Position numbers and translations under genes: made by a program. From Babylonia areolata (Eukaryota > Mollusca > Gastropoda > Neogastropoda > Buccinidae), in contig NC_134901.1 in the NCBI RefSeq assembly GCF_041734735.1, positions 16,596,302 through 16,660,301 on the forward strand: a stretch of DNA of 64,000 nt, in the 5' to 3' direction. The notes below the pieces were generated by a model, which searched no databases, was not told where the DNA came from, and worked only from the letters and a program-made list of their open reading frames with translations. Shown in pieces: positions 39,501 to 43,190 of this stretch; position 1 is the stretch's first letter, and every line of letters starts with the position of its first letter.

Positions 39501-40686
39501 GTAAACATTTATATAAACCACTTGAAATGACCAGCCTAATTAACAGAAAAGAGACTTCATGTGTAAAAAAAAAAAAAAAAAATTGAATAAATTGCTGGAA
39601 ATGACCAGCCCGATTTACAGAAAAAGAAACTTAATGTGAAAACAATGAAATAAATTGCTGGAAATGACCAGCCTGATTTACAGAAAAAGAAACTTAATGT
39701 GAAAACAGTTAAATAAATTGCTGGAAATGACCAGCCTAATCAACAGAAGAAGACTTCATGTATAAAAAAAAAAAATCAAATAAATCGCTTGAAATGACCA
39801 GCCAAATTGACAGAAAGGAGGCTTGATGTGTAAACAGTAAAATAAATCACTTGAAATGAACCAGCTAATTTATAGAAAGAAGACTTGGTGTATAGAAAGA
39901 AGACTTGATGTGTAAACATTTAAATAAATCACTTGAAACGACCAGCGTAATTTACAGAAAGGAGACTTGATATGTAAACGGCAAAATGAATTACTTGAAA
40001 TGACCAGTGTAATTTACAGAAAGGAGACTGCAATGAAATAAATTGTTTAAAATGACCCAGCTTAATTTACAGAAAGGAGACTTGATGTGTAAACATTTAA
40101 ATGATGTTTAAACACTTAAGGGCATAGAGCTTCAAGAACATGCGCTATATAGCAAGATGTCTCAATAAATAAATAAAATTTAAGTAAATCGCTCGAAATG
40201 ACCGGCCAAATTTACAGAAAAGGAGACTTGTTGTGTAAACATTTAAATAAATCGTTTGACATGAACCAGCCTGATTTGCAGAAGGGGGACTTCCTGGGCA
40301 AGGCGGCCCTAGAGCGTCAGCGGGAGGAGGGCATCACTCAGCGCTTTGTGCACTTCCAGCTGGAGGACTACGACGTCAACCTGGATGTCTGGCCCTGGGG
40401 CGGGGAGCCCATCTACCGCAACGGCCGCTTTGCTGGCCTCACCACCACCTGCGGCTACGGCTTCTCCCTGGACCGCATGGTCTGCCTGGGCTTCGTCAGC
40501 GACTACGAAGACAACAACAAAAACACTCGCCTGCTGCAGAACTCCAACGACTTTGTGATGAAGGACGCCAAGTATGAGATTGACATTGGCGGCACGAGGT
40601 TTCCGGCCAAAGCGTCGGTGTACACCCCCAAGCAGAACGTGACGTATGTTGACCCGTCGTTCATTCCTGCCCCTCAAAAGCAGTGA
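6761..40686 (+). CDS. PDPR: PDPR-like: pyruvate dehydrogenase phosphatase regulatory subunit, 15 coding exons
   Basis: Join of 6761-7068, 8222-8352, 9249-9330, 9547-9628, 11077-11158, 11793-11914, 13115-13385, 15121-15245, 16416-16608, 19152-19307, 21330-21469, 33103-33251, 35064-35361, 39042-39221, 40282-40686. The total is 2724 nt, giving 907 residues plus TGA, against about 880 in vertebrate PDPR. Every junction is GT-AG and the phases close exactly. Order: Ser/Arg-rich mitochondrial presequence (1 to ~48), FAD-binding DAO fold from ~71 with GGGVVG at 76-81, FAO-type middle domain, then GcvT-like folate domain (~510-770) and GcvT C-terminal domain (~780-880). Stretches such as [39 protein letters not shown] and [12 protein letters not shown] match PDPR as I remember it, better than sarcosine or dimethylglycine dehydrogenase. 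The known role of the family is in the mitochondrial matrix, tuning the phosphatase that reactivates pyruvate dehydrogenase. Unlike human PDPR it keeps a TTWH flavinylation-type histidine (His111). Confidence 0.9.
7059..7340 (+). repeat. Tandem duplication of the exon 1 donor edge
   Basis: Unit 1, about 7059-7185, contains the last ten coding bases and donor of exon 1 (GCAAGGGAAGTAAGTCATGA). Unit 2, about 7210-7340, repeats them as GCAAGGGAAGAAAGTCATGG with the donor GT lost, followed by matching G-rich and AATGWACCAT.. sequence. Offset 151 bp. Confidence 0.8.
7388..7530 (+). mobile_element. SINE family A, 5' (tRNA head) fragment
   Basis: Plus orientation: GCTGCAGCCCAGAAGTTAAA, then B box GGGTTTGAATCATGG, then GGTGGAGATTTTTCC and GTGCAGACCTGCTGATGC. 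Corresponds to the right-hand ~150 bases of the minus-strand copies. Confidence 0.7.
7895..8085. repeat. Interspersed repeat family F
   Basis: GAGAAAGGCATTTAAGTCTG, CCACTCCACCCAGGTGTGAA, CCTGCCTTCC and CAGTGGATATGATTTCACTG recur in the same order at 21080-21262. Unclassified retroposon-like element. It ends about 140 bp before exon 2. Confidence 0.75.
8088..8221 (+). repeat. Duplicated 63-bp unit just before exon 2
   Basis: CATCATCATTATTACTGTCT...AAAGCGCTTGAT (8088-8150) is followed by CATCATCGTTATTACTGTCT...AAAGCACTTGAT (8151-8214). Only the second runs into the CACTTTCAG acceptor. The unit itself resembles a LINE 3' tail (ATTATT and 'ATAAAGCGCTT'). Confidence 0.7.
8222..8352 (+). CDS. PDPR: PDPR exon 2: FAD-linking motif region
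   Basis: Residues 103-146. The acceptor is CACTTTCAG at 8213-8221 and the donor GTAAGG at 8353. It encodes [18 protein letters not shown], the position where dimethylglycine and sarcosine dehydrogenases carry the histidine covalently bound to FAD. Joining exon 1 (two bases) to exon 2 (one base) makes Asn and gives [13 protein letters not shown], which reads smoothly into the family pattern. Confidence 0.9.
8735..8771. repeat. (CA)n microsatellite in intron 2
   Basis: CA dinucleotides; intron 2 (8353-9248) also has GT/CA runs at 8456-8468, 8605-8623 and 8870-8905. No other feature recognised in it. Confidence 0.9.
9249..9330 (+). CDS. PDPR: PDPR exon 3
   Basis: Residues 147-173. The acceptor is ATGTTCAG at 9248 and the donor GTGAGT at 9331. 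Encodes [20 protein letters not shown], the helix that corresponds to the 'GSIFLAQTQDRLISLKR' stretch of vertebrate PDPR. Too short to show as a long open frame; found by phase continuity. Confidence 0.88.
9382..9502 (+). repeat. Imperfect duplication in intron 3
   Basis: GTGTGTTTTCCGTTTGGATA..AGAATAAGTGG (from 9382) recurs as GTGTTCTGTTTTGTTTGACG..AGAATAGCTGG (to 9502), about 75 bp apart, 45 bp before the exon 4 acceptor. Confidence 0.55.
9547..9628 (+). CDS. PDPR: PDPR exon 4
   Basis: Residues 174-201. The acceptor is GTGTTCAG at 9546 and the donor GTAAGG at 9629. Encodes [20 protein letters not shown] and ends VDDLQ, in phase 0 with exon 5. It corresponds to the segment of DAO-family proteins just before the second FAD-contacting loop. 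Confidence 0.88.
10066..10103. repeat. (GT)n microsatellite in intron 4
   Basis: About 19 GT units. Confidence 0.95.
10600..11076 (+). repeat. GT-rich tandem array ending at the exon 5 acceptor
   Basis: Units of ~50-90 bp alternate ATGTGTACATACATACA-type segments, a short TGTTGCAG or TGTTACAG motif and (GT)n. Decoy CAG motifs occur near 10630, 10745, 10756, 10821, 10945 and 10998. The final unit (TACATACATATACAGTGC...GATGTCGCAG) supplies the real acceptor at 11076. Confidence 0.7.
11077..11158 (+). CDS. PDPR: PDPR exon 5
   Basis: Residues 202-228. The acceptor is GATGTCGCAG at 11076 and lies at the end of a GT-rich tandem array with almost no pyrimidine tract, which is unusual. The donor is GTGAAT at 11159. 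Encodes [20 protein letters not shown], matching the 'P-D-G/A-V-x-S/A-P-D-x-A' segment of the family. Confidence 0.87.
11161..11792 (+). repeat. Intron 5 simple repeats
   Basis: CATCAT trinucleotides at 11205-11290, CA runs at 11510-11535, then a CT/CA-rich stretch at 11536-11680. Nothing else is recognised in the intron. Confidence 0.6.
11793..11914 (+). CDS. PDPR: PDPR exon 6
   Basis: Residues 229-269. The acceptor is CCTGCGCAG at 11792 and the donor GTGAGC at 11915. Encodes [20 protein letters not shown] and then [18 protein letters not shown]. The VNAAG segment is the FAD pyrophosphate-contacting motif of the DAO fold. Confidence 0.9.
12140..12260. repeat. CA-rich repeat in intron 6
   Basis: Interrupted CA dinucleotides with CATA and CGCA variants. 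Confidence 0.9.
12495..12905 (+). repeat. Interspersed repeat family G with expanded CA tail
   Basis: TTGTAGCGCCTGTCCTCAGT, GCGCTTTACAAACAACGG, CAGGCTGGCTGCC and CTTGTGTCATTCAGTCAG lead straight into a 240-bp CA/CACG/CATG-rich tract. The last part recurs at 61890-61960, again followed by CA repeats, so the CA tract looks like an expanded tail of the element. Confidence 0.65.
13003..13065 (-). mobile_element. SINE family B fragment
   Basis: CCAGACCCCTTTTCAAGGGT and GGAGGGGGAGAA..ATGGCGAGTGTG match the segment next to the tRNA head of the copy at 30856-31243. It ends about 50 bp before exon 7. Confidence 0.55.
13115..13385 (+). CDS. PDPR: PDPR exon 7
   Basis: Residues 270-359. The acceptor is GTTTGTAG at 13114 and the donor GTGAGT at 13386. 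Encodes [20 protein letters not shown], then [13 protein letters not shown] and [20 protein letters not shown], ending LPEDWDHF. This is one of the best-conserved PDPR stretches and, with exons 12-15, decides the family assignment. Confidence 0.93.
13487..13640 (+). repeat. ~85-bp duplication in intron 7
   Basis: CCAAAAGTTCGCTGAATGTG..AATCCTTTGCCTG and CCAAAGTTTGCTGAATGTGG..AATCATTTGCCTG, two diverged units. Confidence 0.7.
13670..14300. repeat. Interspersed repeat family E, longest copy
   Basis: About 630 bp, with parts recurring at 4838-4955, 6230-6385 and 21543-22046: CACTGCTGCTGAGT, GTGGAGACCACCACCA, CATGAGAGCAGGGCATGAAA. No open frame, tRNA-like head or obvious terminal repeats; class unknown. 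Confidence 0.65.
14509..15081 (-). mobile_element. SINE family A with nested insertion
   Basis: Body and head of the minus-strand SINE. A ~215-bp segment at about 14686-14900 (ending CGTATGGAGAGAGTTAA) is not found in other copies and splits the sequence around ATCTTTAAC/AATGTGC. The tRNA-like head (GATCAAACTCTGG, TTCTAACCATTTTGGCC) ends about 40 bp before exon 8. Confidence 0.75.
15121..15245 (+). CDS. PDPR: PDPR exon 8
   Basis: Residues 360-401. The acceptor is TTGGTTCCAG at 15120, only about 40 bp after a SINE tRNA-like head. The donor GTTGGT at 15246 is weak. Encodes [20 protein letters not shown] and [19 protein letters not shown]; the 'GPESFTPD' motif is typical of this flavoprotein family. 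The spacing to exon 9 matches vertebrate PDPR with no gap, which supports the weak donor. Confidence 0.88.
15735..16450 (+). repeat. Intron 8 array of exon 9 acceptor-edge copies
   Basis: Units of ~150-160 bp carry CTAAACTTGACAGGCTTG, a CTGCCACACACAG acceptor and the first exon 9 bases, then GATGATGAT runs. Copies lie at about 15807-15842, 15941-15976, 16090-16125 and 16252-16290; the fifth is the real exon start at 16416. The nearest copy matches 26 of the first 27 coding bases. Confidence 0.88.
16416..16608 (+). CDS. PDPR: PDPR exon 9, flanked on both sides by copies of its own edges
   Basis: Residues 402-465. The acceptor is CACACACAG at 16415 and the donor GTGAGG at 16609. Encodes [20 protein letters not shown], then the Gly-rich C-terminal FAD segment and [20 protein letters not shown]. 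The first ~35 bases recur four times in intron 8 and the last ~50 bases recur at least six times in intron 9 (separate entries). Confidence 0.92.
16560..18500 (+). repeat. Intron 9 array of exon 9 donor-edge copies
   Basis: The last ~50 coding bases of exon 9 plus donor recur near 16763, 16967, 17158-17220, 17432-17475, 17663-17712 and 17822-17880, each followed by G-rich then CTTT-rich sequence like that after the true donor. Units are 140-270 bp. Several copies keep GTGAGT. A family A SINE has inserted at 17961. Confidence 0.88.
17961..18350 (-). mobile_element. tRNA-derived SINE family A, full-length reference copy
   Basis: About 390 bp on the minus strand. The head, read on the minus strand, has an A box in GCAATAGCCGAGTGGTTAAA and a B box in GGGTTCGAATCAC, like a Leu/Ser-type tRNA. 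The body holds TTTTTACCCCGCCATGTAGG and CTCCGTTTTCGGGGGTGTGC. The tail is (GAA)n-like (TTCTTCTTCTGC on plus). Flanking GACTTTTA/GACTTTTC at 17953 and 18353 are likely target-site duplications. Confidence 0.88.
18690..18850. repeat. Imperfect duplication, CA/CT-rich
   Basis: CACATGCCACACAAAAAACA then ACTCACTCTCTCTGTCTG is repeated as TACGCCACACAGAAAACATA then ACTCTCTCTCTCTG. Confidence 0.5.
18978..19108 (+). repeat. ~95-bp duplication before exon 10
   Basis: AGTGATTATGATACTGTTAT..ACTACTGGGT and AATGATTATGATACTGATAT..ACTACTGGTT; the second ends 45 bp before the exon 10 acceptor. Confidence 0.7.
19152..19307 (+). CDS. PDPR: PDPR exon 10
   Basis: Residues 466-517. The acceptor is GTGTTCACAG at 19151 and the donor GTAAGA at 19308. 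Encodes [40 protein letters not shown] and [11 protein letters not shown]. This is the linker/middle (FAO_M-like) domain between the flavin and folate halves, where the family has a conserved 'GR..R.SPL' motif. Confidence 0.9.
19618..20690 (+). mobile_element. Non-LTR retrotransposon (LINE) RT C-terminal remnant, clade unresolved
   Basis: Read in three frames, conceptual pieces such as [54 protein letters not shown] and [15 protein letters not shown] match the C-terminal region of invertebrate LINE reverse transcriptases ('YGHVTRSSGLAKTILQGTV'). Several frameshifts and stops are present. A 52-bp segment is amplified tenfold inside it (next entry). It ends in a GAAGAAGAAG tract near 20670. Lies in PDPR intron 10. 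Confidence 0.8.
19952..20471 (+). repeat. 52-bp x 10 minisatellite inside a LINE
   Basis: Ten near-identical 52-bp units (GGTATAGCTATGTAACAAGA..CTAGCTAAAACAGTCC), starting at 19957, 20009, 20061 and so on. The only common variants are CCACTGG/CTACTGG and CCTAG/CCCAG. Each encodes part of the '[13 protein letters not shown]' RT motif. Confidence 0.95.
20825..20870. repeat. GT-rich repeat in intron 10
   Basis: GT dinucleotides interrupted by G9. The CTA/CAATAA triplets at 20950-21000 belong to the same low-complexity stretch. Confidence 0.8.
21080..21262. repeat. Interspersed repeat family F
   Basis: Second copy of the element at 7895-8085 (CACTCCACCCGGGTGTGAAT, CCTTCCTGCGGCAAGCCCCA, GATATATGAATCCACTGC). 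It is followed by about 30 T that serve as the pyrimidine tract of exon 11. Confidence 0.78.
21330..21469 (+). CDS. PDPR: PDPR exon 11
   Basis: Residues 518-564. The acceptor is GTTCCCTAG at 21329, behind an uninterrupted run of about 30 T. The donor is GTAATT at 21470. Encodes [20 protein letters not shown] and [17 protein letters not shown]; 'DMSSFxKFE' is the start of the GcvT-like folate domain in PDPR. It opens the longest intron (21470-33102, 11.6 kb). Confidence 0.92.
21543..22046. repeat. Interspersed repeat family E in intron 11
   Basis: GCACTGCTGCTGAGTC, AGTGGAGACCACCACCATAT, CTTGAGAGCATGGTATGAAA and GGATCAACCAGGCTCAAGTG follow the order of the copy at 13850-14300. Confidence 0.65.
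22050..27300. other. Intron 11, left part: little recognisable structure
   Basis: AT-rich unique-looking DNA. Seen: GT-rich runs at 22515-22670 and 24600-24800, an AT run with (GA)n at 23284-23335, poly-T tracts at 23520-23560 and 26885-26905, and GT/G runs at 26510-26535. A segment at 22745-22880 ending GGGTTTGAAACC is tRNA-head-like but too degenerate to call. Confidence 0.5.
27335..27495 (+). repeat. ~85-bp tandem duplication
   Basis: GTGAAAAAGTAATAAAA..GTAATTGGTAATTCAAACGA occurs twice (ends near 27402 and 27477), separated by a T-rich link. Confidence 0.85.
27741..27925 (+). mobile_element. Short retroposon family D
   Basis: GTTTCAGTTTCAGTAGCTCA, AGGCGTCACTGCGTTCG, CATATACGCTACACCACATC, TGCCAAGCAGATGCCTGACC and CAGCGTAACCCAACGCGC, then an A/AATA tail. 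The ~115-bp core recurs almost unchanged at 32640, 60502, 60811 and 62440, which makes it the best-conserved repeat in the window. Confidence 0.85.
28003..28735. repeat. Inverted pair of ~60-bp sequences
   Basis: TTCAGGTCCCTTCAGAATGG (near 28010) has its reverse complement near 28708-28731. Similarity extends over ACTTTATGTTCAGG..CTGAT and AATAAATATCATC with a 9-base indel. The right arm is the 3' side of the LINE remnant at 28785, so these are probably two LINE tails in opposite orientation. Confidence 0.75.
28785..29165 (-). mobile_element. LINE C-terminal remnant
   Basis: On the minus strand the conceptual pieces [38 protein letters not shown] and [10 protein letters not shown] match the 'CPLC...E.HF.F.CP.Y.DLR' segment found after the reverse transcriptase in some invertebrate LINEs. 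Stops are present; dead copy in PDPR intron 11. Confidence 0.7.
29245..29470 (-). mobile_element. SINE family B, lacking the tRNA head
   Basis: GCTGCTCTCCCTTGTAAAAG, TCAGCGCCACC, GGACAACCCTATTCTTGCCA and TACATGAGCTAAGTGCAT align with 30890-31070. The tRNA-like end is missing. Confidence 0.7.
30481..30524. repeat. (CG)n/(CA)n microsatellite
   Basis: Short CG run followed by about 17 CA units. Confidence 0.95.
30856..31243 (-). mobile_element. tRNA-derived SINE family B, near full length
   Basis: On the minus strand the head has an A box in TTGGCCTAGTGGTAACACGT and a B box in GGTTCGAATCCCAC. The body contains the complements of GGAGAGCACGTCAC, GAGCGCCACCC and CAGGGACAACCC. Distinct from family A. 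A tail-like TTGTATTACTTTTTGTAACA lies at the left end. Confidence 0.85.
31500..33102. other. Intron 11, right part
   Basis: AT-rich with ATT/GATG triplet runs (31540-31600, 32160-32300) and short A or T runs. Apart from the family D copy no exon or element is recognised. Confidence 0.5.
32640..32807 (+). mobile_element. Short retroposon family D
   Basis: Same core as at 27741 (GCTCAAGGAGGCGTCACTGC..CCTTGAG), preceded by CAGTATCAGTATCAG and followed by A9 and (AAAT)n, as expected for a tailed retroposon. Confidence 0.85.
33103..33251 (+). CDS. PDPR: PDPR exon 12
   Basis: Residues 565-613. The acceptor is TTTTGTTTCAG at 33102 and the donor GTAGGA at 33252. Encodes [20 protein letters not shown] and [17 protein letters not shown], nearly identical in pattern to vertebrate PDPR in the folate-domain core. 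Confidence 0.93.
33703..34110 (+). mobile_element. tRNA-derived SINE family C
   Basis: Head in plus orientation: A box in GCTGCAGTGGTTAGCGTCAT and B box in GCAGGTTCAAGCCCC. The body has CCCAGACCCATAGCC and TGGGACCACACGGTTAAGGG. It ends near an AAAATAAAGAGAAAAAAG tract. Only copy in the window, so family status is inferred from the head. Confidence 0.6.
34147..34197 (+). repeat. Decayed copy of the exon 13 5' edge
   Basis: CGGCTTCTTCATGCTGTGCC..GGCCAACCTGCAGCCACAGATGTGGG parallels the start of exon 13 (CAGCTTCTTCATGATCTGCC..GGCCACCCAGCAGTCGCGGGCGTGGG) about 915 bp downstream. The acceptor AG has become GG. Confidence 0.65.
34256..34575 (+). mobile_element. SINE family B, plus orientation
   Basis: Head with A box in GGTCTGGTGGTAACATG and B box GGTTGGAATCCCAC; the body is the complement of the 30856 copy (GTGGCGCTCTCATTG, CTCCCTTGGGAGAGCAGCCC). 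Its 3' end runs directly into the CAACA array. Confidence 0.8.
34577..35046 (+). repeat. ACAAC-type low-complexity array
   Basis: About 470 bp of ACAACAC/CAAACCAC variants, growing from the tail of the SINE at 34256. It ends 17 bp before the exon 13 acceptor region. Produces artificial Asn/Thr/Gln/His-rich frames. Confidence 0.9.
35064..35361 (+). CDS. PDPR: PDPR exon 13
   Basis: Residues 614-713. The acceptor is GGGTTTCCAG at 35063 and the donor GTGAGG at 35362. Encodes [37 protein letters not shown] and [20 protein letters not shown]-rich compared with the surrounding introns. A decayed copy of its first ~50 bases lies at 34147-34197, and its donor edge resembles the unit of the following minisatellite. 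Confidence 0.93.
35399..35434. repeat. AT run after exon 13
   Basis: GATATATATATATATATATA and a second ATATAT run separated by TGAT, between exon 13 and the minisatellite. Confidence 0.9.
35440..37990 (+). repeat. ~2.5-kb minisatellite in intron 13
   Basis: Units of ~34-46 bp: GGTACTAACTGCTGGTAGCT then TTCCCTCATGTGTGA (or TTCCCTCTGTATGTGTGTAA). By length there are roughly sixty or more units. Unit variants near the ends (CAGAGGTGAGGCACTTACTG) resemble the exon 13 donor edge (CTGAGGTGAGGAGGCCCACACTGC). Most units contain TACTAAC. Confidence 0.92.
38085..38400 (+). repeat. Array of exon 14 acceptor decoys
   Basis: Seven units of ~45-60 bp, each with a TTTTGATTCATGNNTGCAG-like tract followed by TATGCC or CATGCC (first unit TATCCC), the first exon 14 bases, then ACATTTTGCTTAGTG. 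The real acceptor region (CAGTGATAAATGTTTTGCTT..TTGCAG) at 39010-39041 is the eighth unit, separated by a LINE insertion. Confidence 0.87.
38400..39002 (-). mobile_element. L2/CR1-like LINE 3' fragment
   Basis: A minus-strand frame with no stop for 159 codons encodes the end of a reverse transcriptase: [40 protein letters not shown] and [20 protein letters not shown]. The complement of CAAAGCGCTT..TATATAGCACTG and (ATT)n forms the 3' tail at 38400-38460. 5'-truncated insertion between the exon 14 decoys and exon 14; relatively young. Confidence 0.9.
39042..39221 (+). CDS. PDPR: PDPR exon 14
   Basis: Residues 714-773, exactly 60 codons in phase 0. The acceptor is ATGGTTGCAG at 39041 and the donor GTATGT at 39222. 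Encodes [40 protein letters not shown] and [15 protein letters not shown]. Seven decoy copies of the acceptor plus its first exon bases lie at 38085-38370. Confidence 0.94.
39268..39295. repeat. (CA)n microsatellite in intron 14
   Basis: About 13 CA units just after exon 14. Confidence 0.9.
39370..40281 (+). repeat. Array of exon 15 acceptor decoys
   Basis: About twelve units of ~55-70 bp (AAATAAATCACTTGAAATGA, CCAGCCTAATTTACAG, AAAGGAGACTTGATGTGTAA). Acceptor-like ACAG sites fall near 39432, 39482, 39545, 39617, 39682, 39744, 39812, 39957, 40018, 40074 and 40215. The final unit is the real junction (CCAGCCTGATTTGCAG then AAGGGGGACTTCCTG). Confidence 0.9.
40282..40686 (+). CDS. PDPR: PDPR terminal exon 15
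   Basis: Residues 774-907 and the TGA stop at 40684-40686. The acceptor is CTGATTTGCAG at 40281. Encodes [40 protein letters not shown] and the C-terminal barrel ending [12 protein letters not shown]. The last ~12 residues are not conserved with vertebrates as far as I recall. About twelve decoy copies of this acceptor precede it in intron 14. Confidence 0.95.
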   Translation, partial: KGDFLGKAALERQREEGITQRFVHFQLEDYDVNLDVWPWGGEPIYRNGRFAGLTTTCGYGFSLDRMVCLGFVSDYEDNNKNTRLLQNSNDFVMKDAKYEIDIGGTRFPAKASVYTPKQNVTYVDPSFIPAPQKQ

Positions 40687-41020
40687 GCAAGAGCAGTGAG
40701 ACAGGTTGTGACTGACCCTTTTTGTCTTGTGATGGGTCCTCTTCTGTGATGGCTGTTGCTGGCGCCACACATTTGAGTCTACTTTGTATAAGTGTGATCT
40801 ATGCACAAACGCTGTTTGGATTTTTTCCTTGTTTATTTCTTTTTTGAGTTTTTTTGTTTGTTTGTTTTGTAGCAGATCTTGTGATATGCAACTCTCGTAA
40901 GGTGATTCTTAAGCCAAGGCTATTTTTTGTGGTAGAAGTGGAAGTGTGAATGGGAAATAGATTTGAAAGATTATAAGATTTAGATTTGCTTTGACATTTC
41001 CGTTGCTGTCCCTTTTTTCA

Positions 41021-41026
41021 AATAAA
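41021..41026 (+). promoter_or_regulatory. Proximal poly(A) signal for PDPR
   Basis: Canonical AATAAA 335 bases after the stop codon, followed by a GT/T-rich stretch (GATGTTAGTTAATG and TTTTTTC). This predicts a short 3'UTR of about 360 nt. Confidence 0.6.
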
Positions 41027-41908
41027 TTTTGATGTTAGTTAATGTTTAATGTTTTTTCATTTGGCTTTACTTTGTAAAGCAGCCCATTTAAGAAAACAAG
41101 GAATGTTTTATTTCCAGAATCTTGTGTACATAAGAGATAAAGAAAAAGATATATGTTCTACAGTGTTGCTTTGTTCTTACGAGATGTCATGTATGTCTCA
41201 GTTTTTCATCCTTGGTGGTGATGATGTTTTTTTTAGCCAGCTTAAGTCAAAGTCAAAAGGAAAAACAGAATTGAAAAGACGTATTGTGTTTTATATGGAT
41301 TCTGTTGTTGTTGTTCCGCTTTTCATTTTCACTTCTTGATCTGAGCTGGCTAGACCAGACTCTTGAGTTGATGGCTGATTGTAATTAGTATTGTAGACTT
41401 TGCAGATGATTTTCATTTTCTTAACTCAGCCTACCTTTCTTTTAATGTCTTTTCACATATGTGTTTTTAGCCTTTAAAAAAGAAACACAAAAAAACCTTA
41501 CCAGCAAACTTACACAGTGTTTATTCCTGTTTGATCTCAGTGTGCAAAAAGGCCTTGTGTTTTGGAAACACTTCATCTGCAGTTGCTTGTAGGTGCTTTT
41601 CCCTTAAGTTCAGGGAGAGTGGTGGATAGGGGGAGGAGAAAAGGAGGGGTACGAGGGTAAGAAGGGCAATTCGTTTTTTTACTTCCATTGTCATGTTCTA
41701 TGGAGAGTATGTGAAAAATGACAGTTGTGTAGATGATGAACTGCAAAGTAATCGAGAGTATGTATTCTGAGCAAGAAGAAGTGAAAACCATTTTGGTCTT
41801 CAACAAAGTGAGTTGGTGTGAGTATGATTTTGGCATGCTTGTAGTGTGTGTGCCTGTGTGTGTGTGTGTGTGTGTGGTGATAAATTGTCTGTGTTGTTTA
41901 AAACTGCC

Positions 41909-41914
41909 AATAAA
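41909..41914 (+). promoter_or_regulatory. Possible distal poly(A) signal for PDPR
   Basis: AATAAA in CCAATAAAGTCAT, about 1.2 kb after the stop. It would give a longer 3'UTR isoform. There is no direct evidence that it is used. Confidence 0.3.
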
Positions 41915-42642
41915 GTCATAATTATACACCCTTCTTTACAACAGAGTGTATTGCTCCCAGCTCATACGCCTTGATAAGTGTCCATATTTCTGTGCCGCTT
42001 GTGCATTTATGAGGATGCTAGGAGCTTTTTCAGAATACTTGAAAATTCCTGATTTCAGTTCGTCTCTTTGTTTCTTGCTTTTTCCTTTTCTTTCCGTCGT
42101 CTCTTCTGTTATTTTCTCCCTTGCTGGTCAGTTCAGTGAATTTTTTCAGTCTTTCATTTTTCTTGAAAGTCTTGATTTAATCTGTGGTCTTTTTCTGACT
42201 TGATGAATGGGCATCTTTGTTGTGTGTGTGTGTTTTTTTTCGGTTTTTTTTTGTTTTGTTTTTTTCATTCTTCTTTGTTCCTAGGATGTGTGAGTTGTAT
42301 GTTGGCATTTTTTTTTGGTTTGTTTGCCTGTTATTGTATGTTATGTTTGTGTGTTATGTATAATTGTATTTATGTTCAGGTAGCTTTTTTCTTTTTTTAT
42401 TCTCTGGCAATATCTTCAGCTTGGAATGGCCCTATTTGGTTTTCTGGGCTAAAAGCAATGATAATGATGATAATGATAGTAATAATGATAGCATTGATGA
42501 TAATAACAATAATAGTAGTAACAATGAAAAAAAAAAAGATAATGATAATAATCAGCCAGTTGAATGTTGAACTTGGCACACTCGCTTCTTCGACCAGGTT
42601 TAGGCAAATTCAAAATGGATCCGTTGCTTTCTTATTCTCCTG

Positions 42643-42785
42643 TGTTCATGGGCTTCAGTGCCCATGTTCATTCTGTCAGTGAGTGGGGTTTTGCATGTAT
42701 GTTGTGTTTCCACAACACAGATCACTTGCATCTGTAAGTGAGCTTTTACAAGTATGACCATTTATACCCCACCCTTTAGGGTGTA
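42643..42785 (-). mobile_element. SINE family A tail-side fragment
   Basis: GTTCATGGGCTTCAGTGCCC, AAGTGAGCTTTTACAAGTAT and GACCATTTATACCCC match the left part of the copy at 17985. Confidence 0.55.
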
Positions 42786-43158
42786 GTATTTATTTGTTCT
42801 GGGGTAGAGCTTTAGACATAGAAAACTATAGTTCTTGAGATTACTGGACTGTGACAGCAAGTAACATCACACATTTTGTTTCTTTCTTTCTTTTTGGTTA
42901 CTTTGGCCTGTTTATTTTCATTTGGGGTGTCAATATGCAGGGAAGGTAAATTATTGGGGATATTTTCTCTTGTGCTTTTGTTTTTCTCAGGACATCACGG
43001 GCTGAACTTCATGTGCTGTGAAAAGTGCCTGGTCTTCATCGTCAGAATTGACGATGTAATGATGGCATCAGAAAGTGTGTTGAAATGGCTCTGGGTCCAT
43101 CTCTGTCTTTAAAGTGAGATATTTGTGGGCAAGATTTTTTCTTTGTTGTTGGAGCTCC

Positions 43159-43190
<32 letters not shown>

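Noticed and set aside
35440-40281. CRISPR-like regularly spaced repeats
   Set aside because: Units are contiguous variants without unique spacers, in a spliced eukaryotic gene; they are minisatellites.
6761-40686. Sarcosine or dimethylglycine dehydrogenase as the product
   Set aside because: The TTWH motif fits those enzymes, but the longer conserved blocks ([55 protein letters not shown]) fit PDPR much better. Kept as PDPR-like, with the histidine as a finding.
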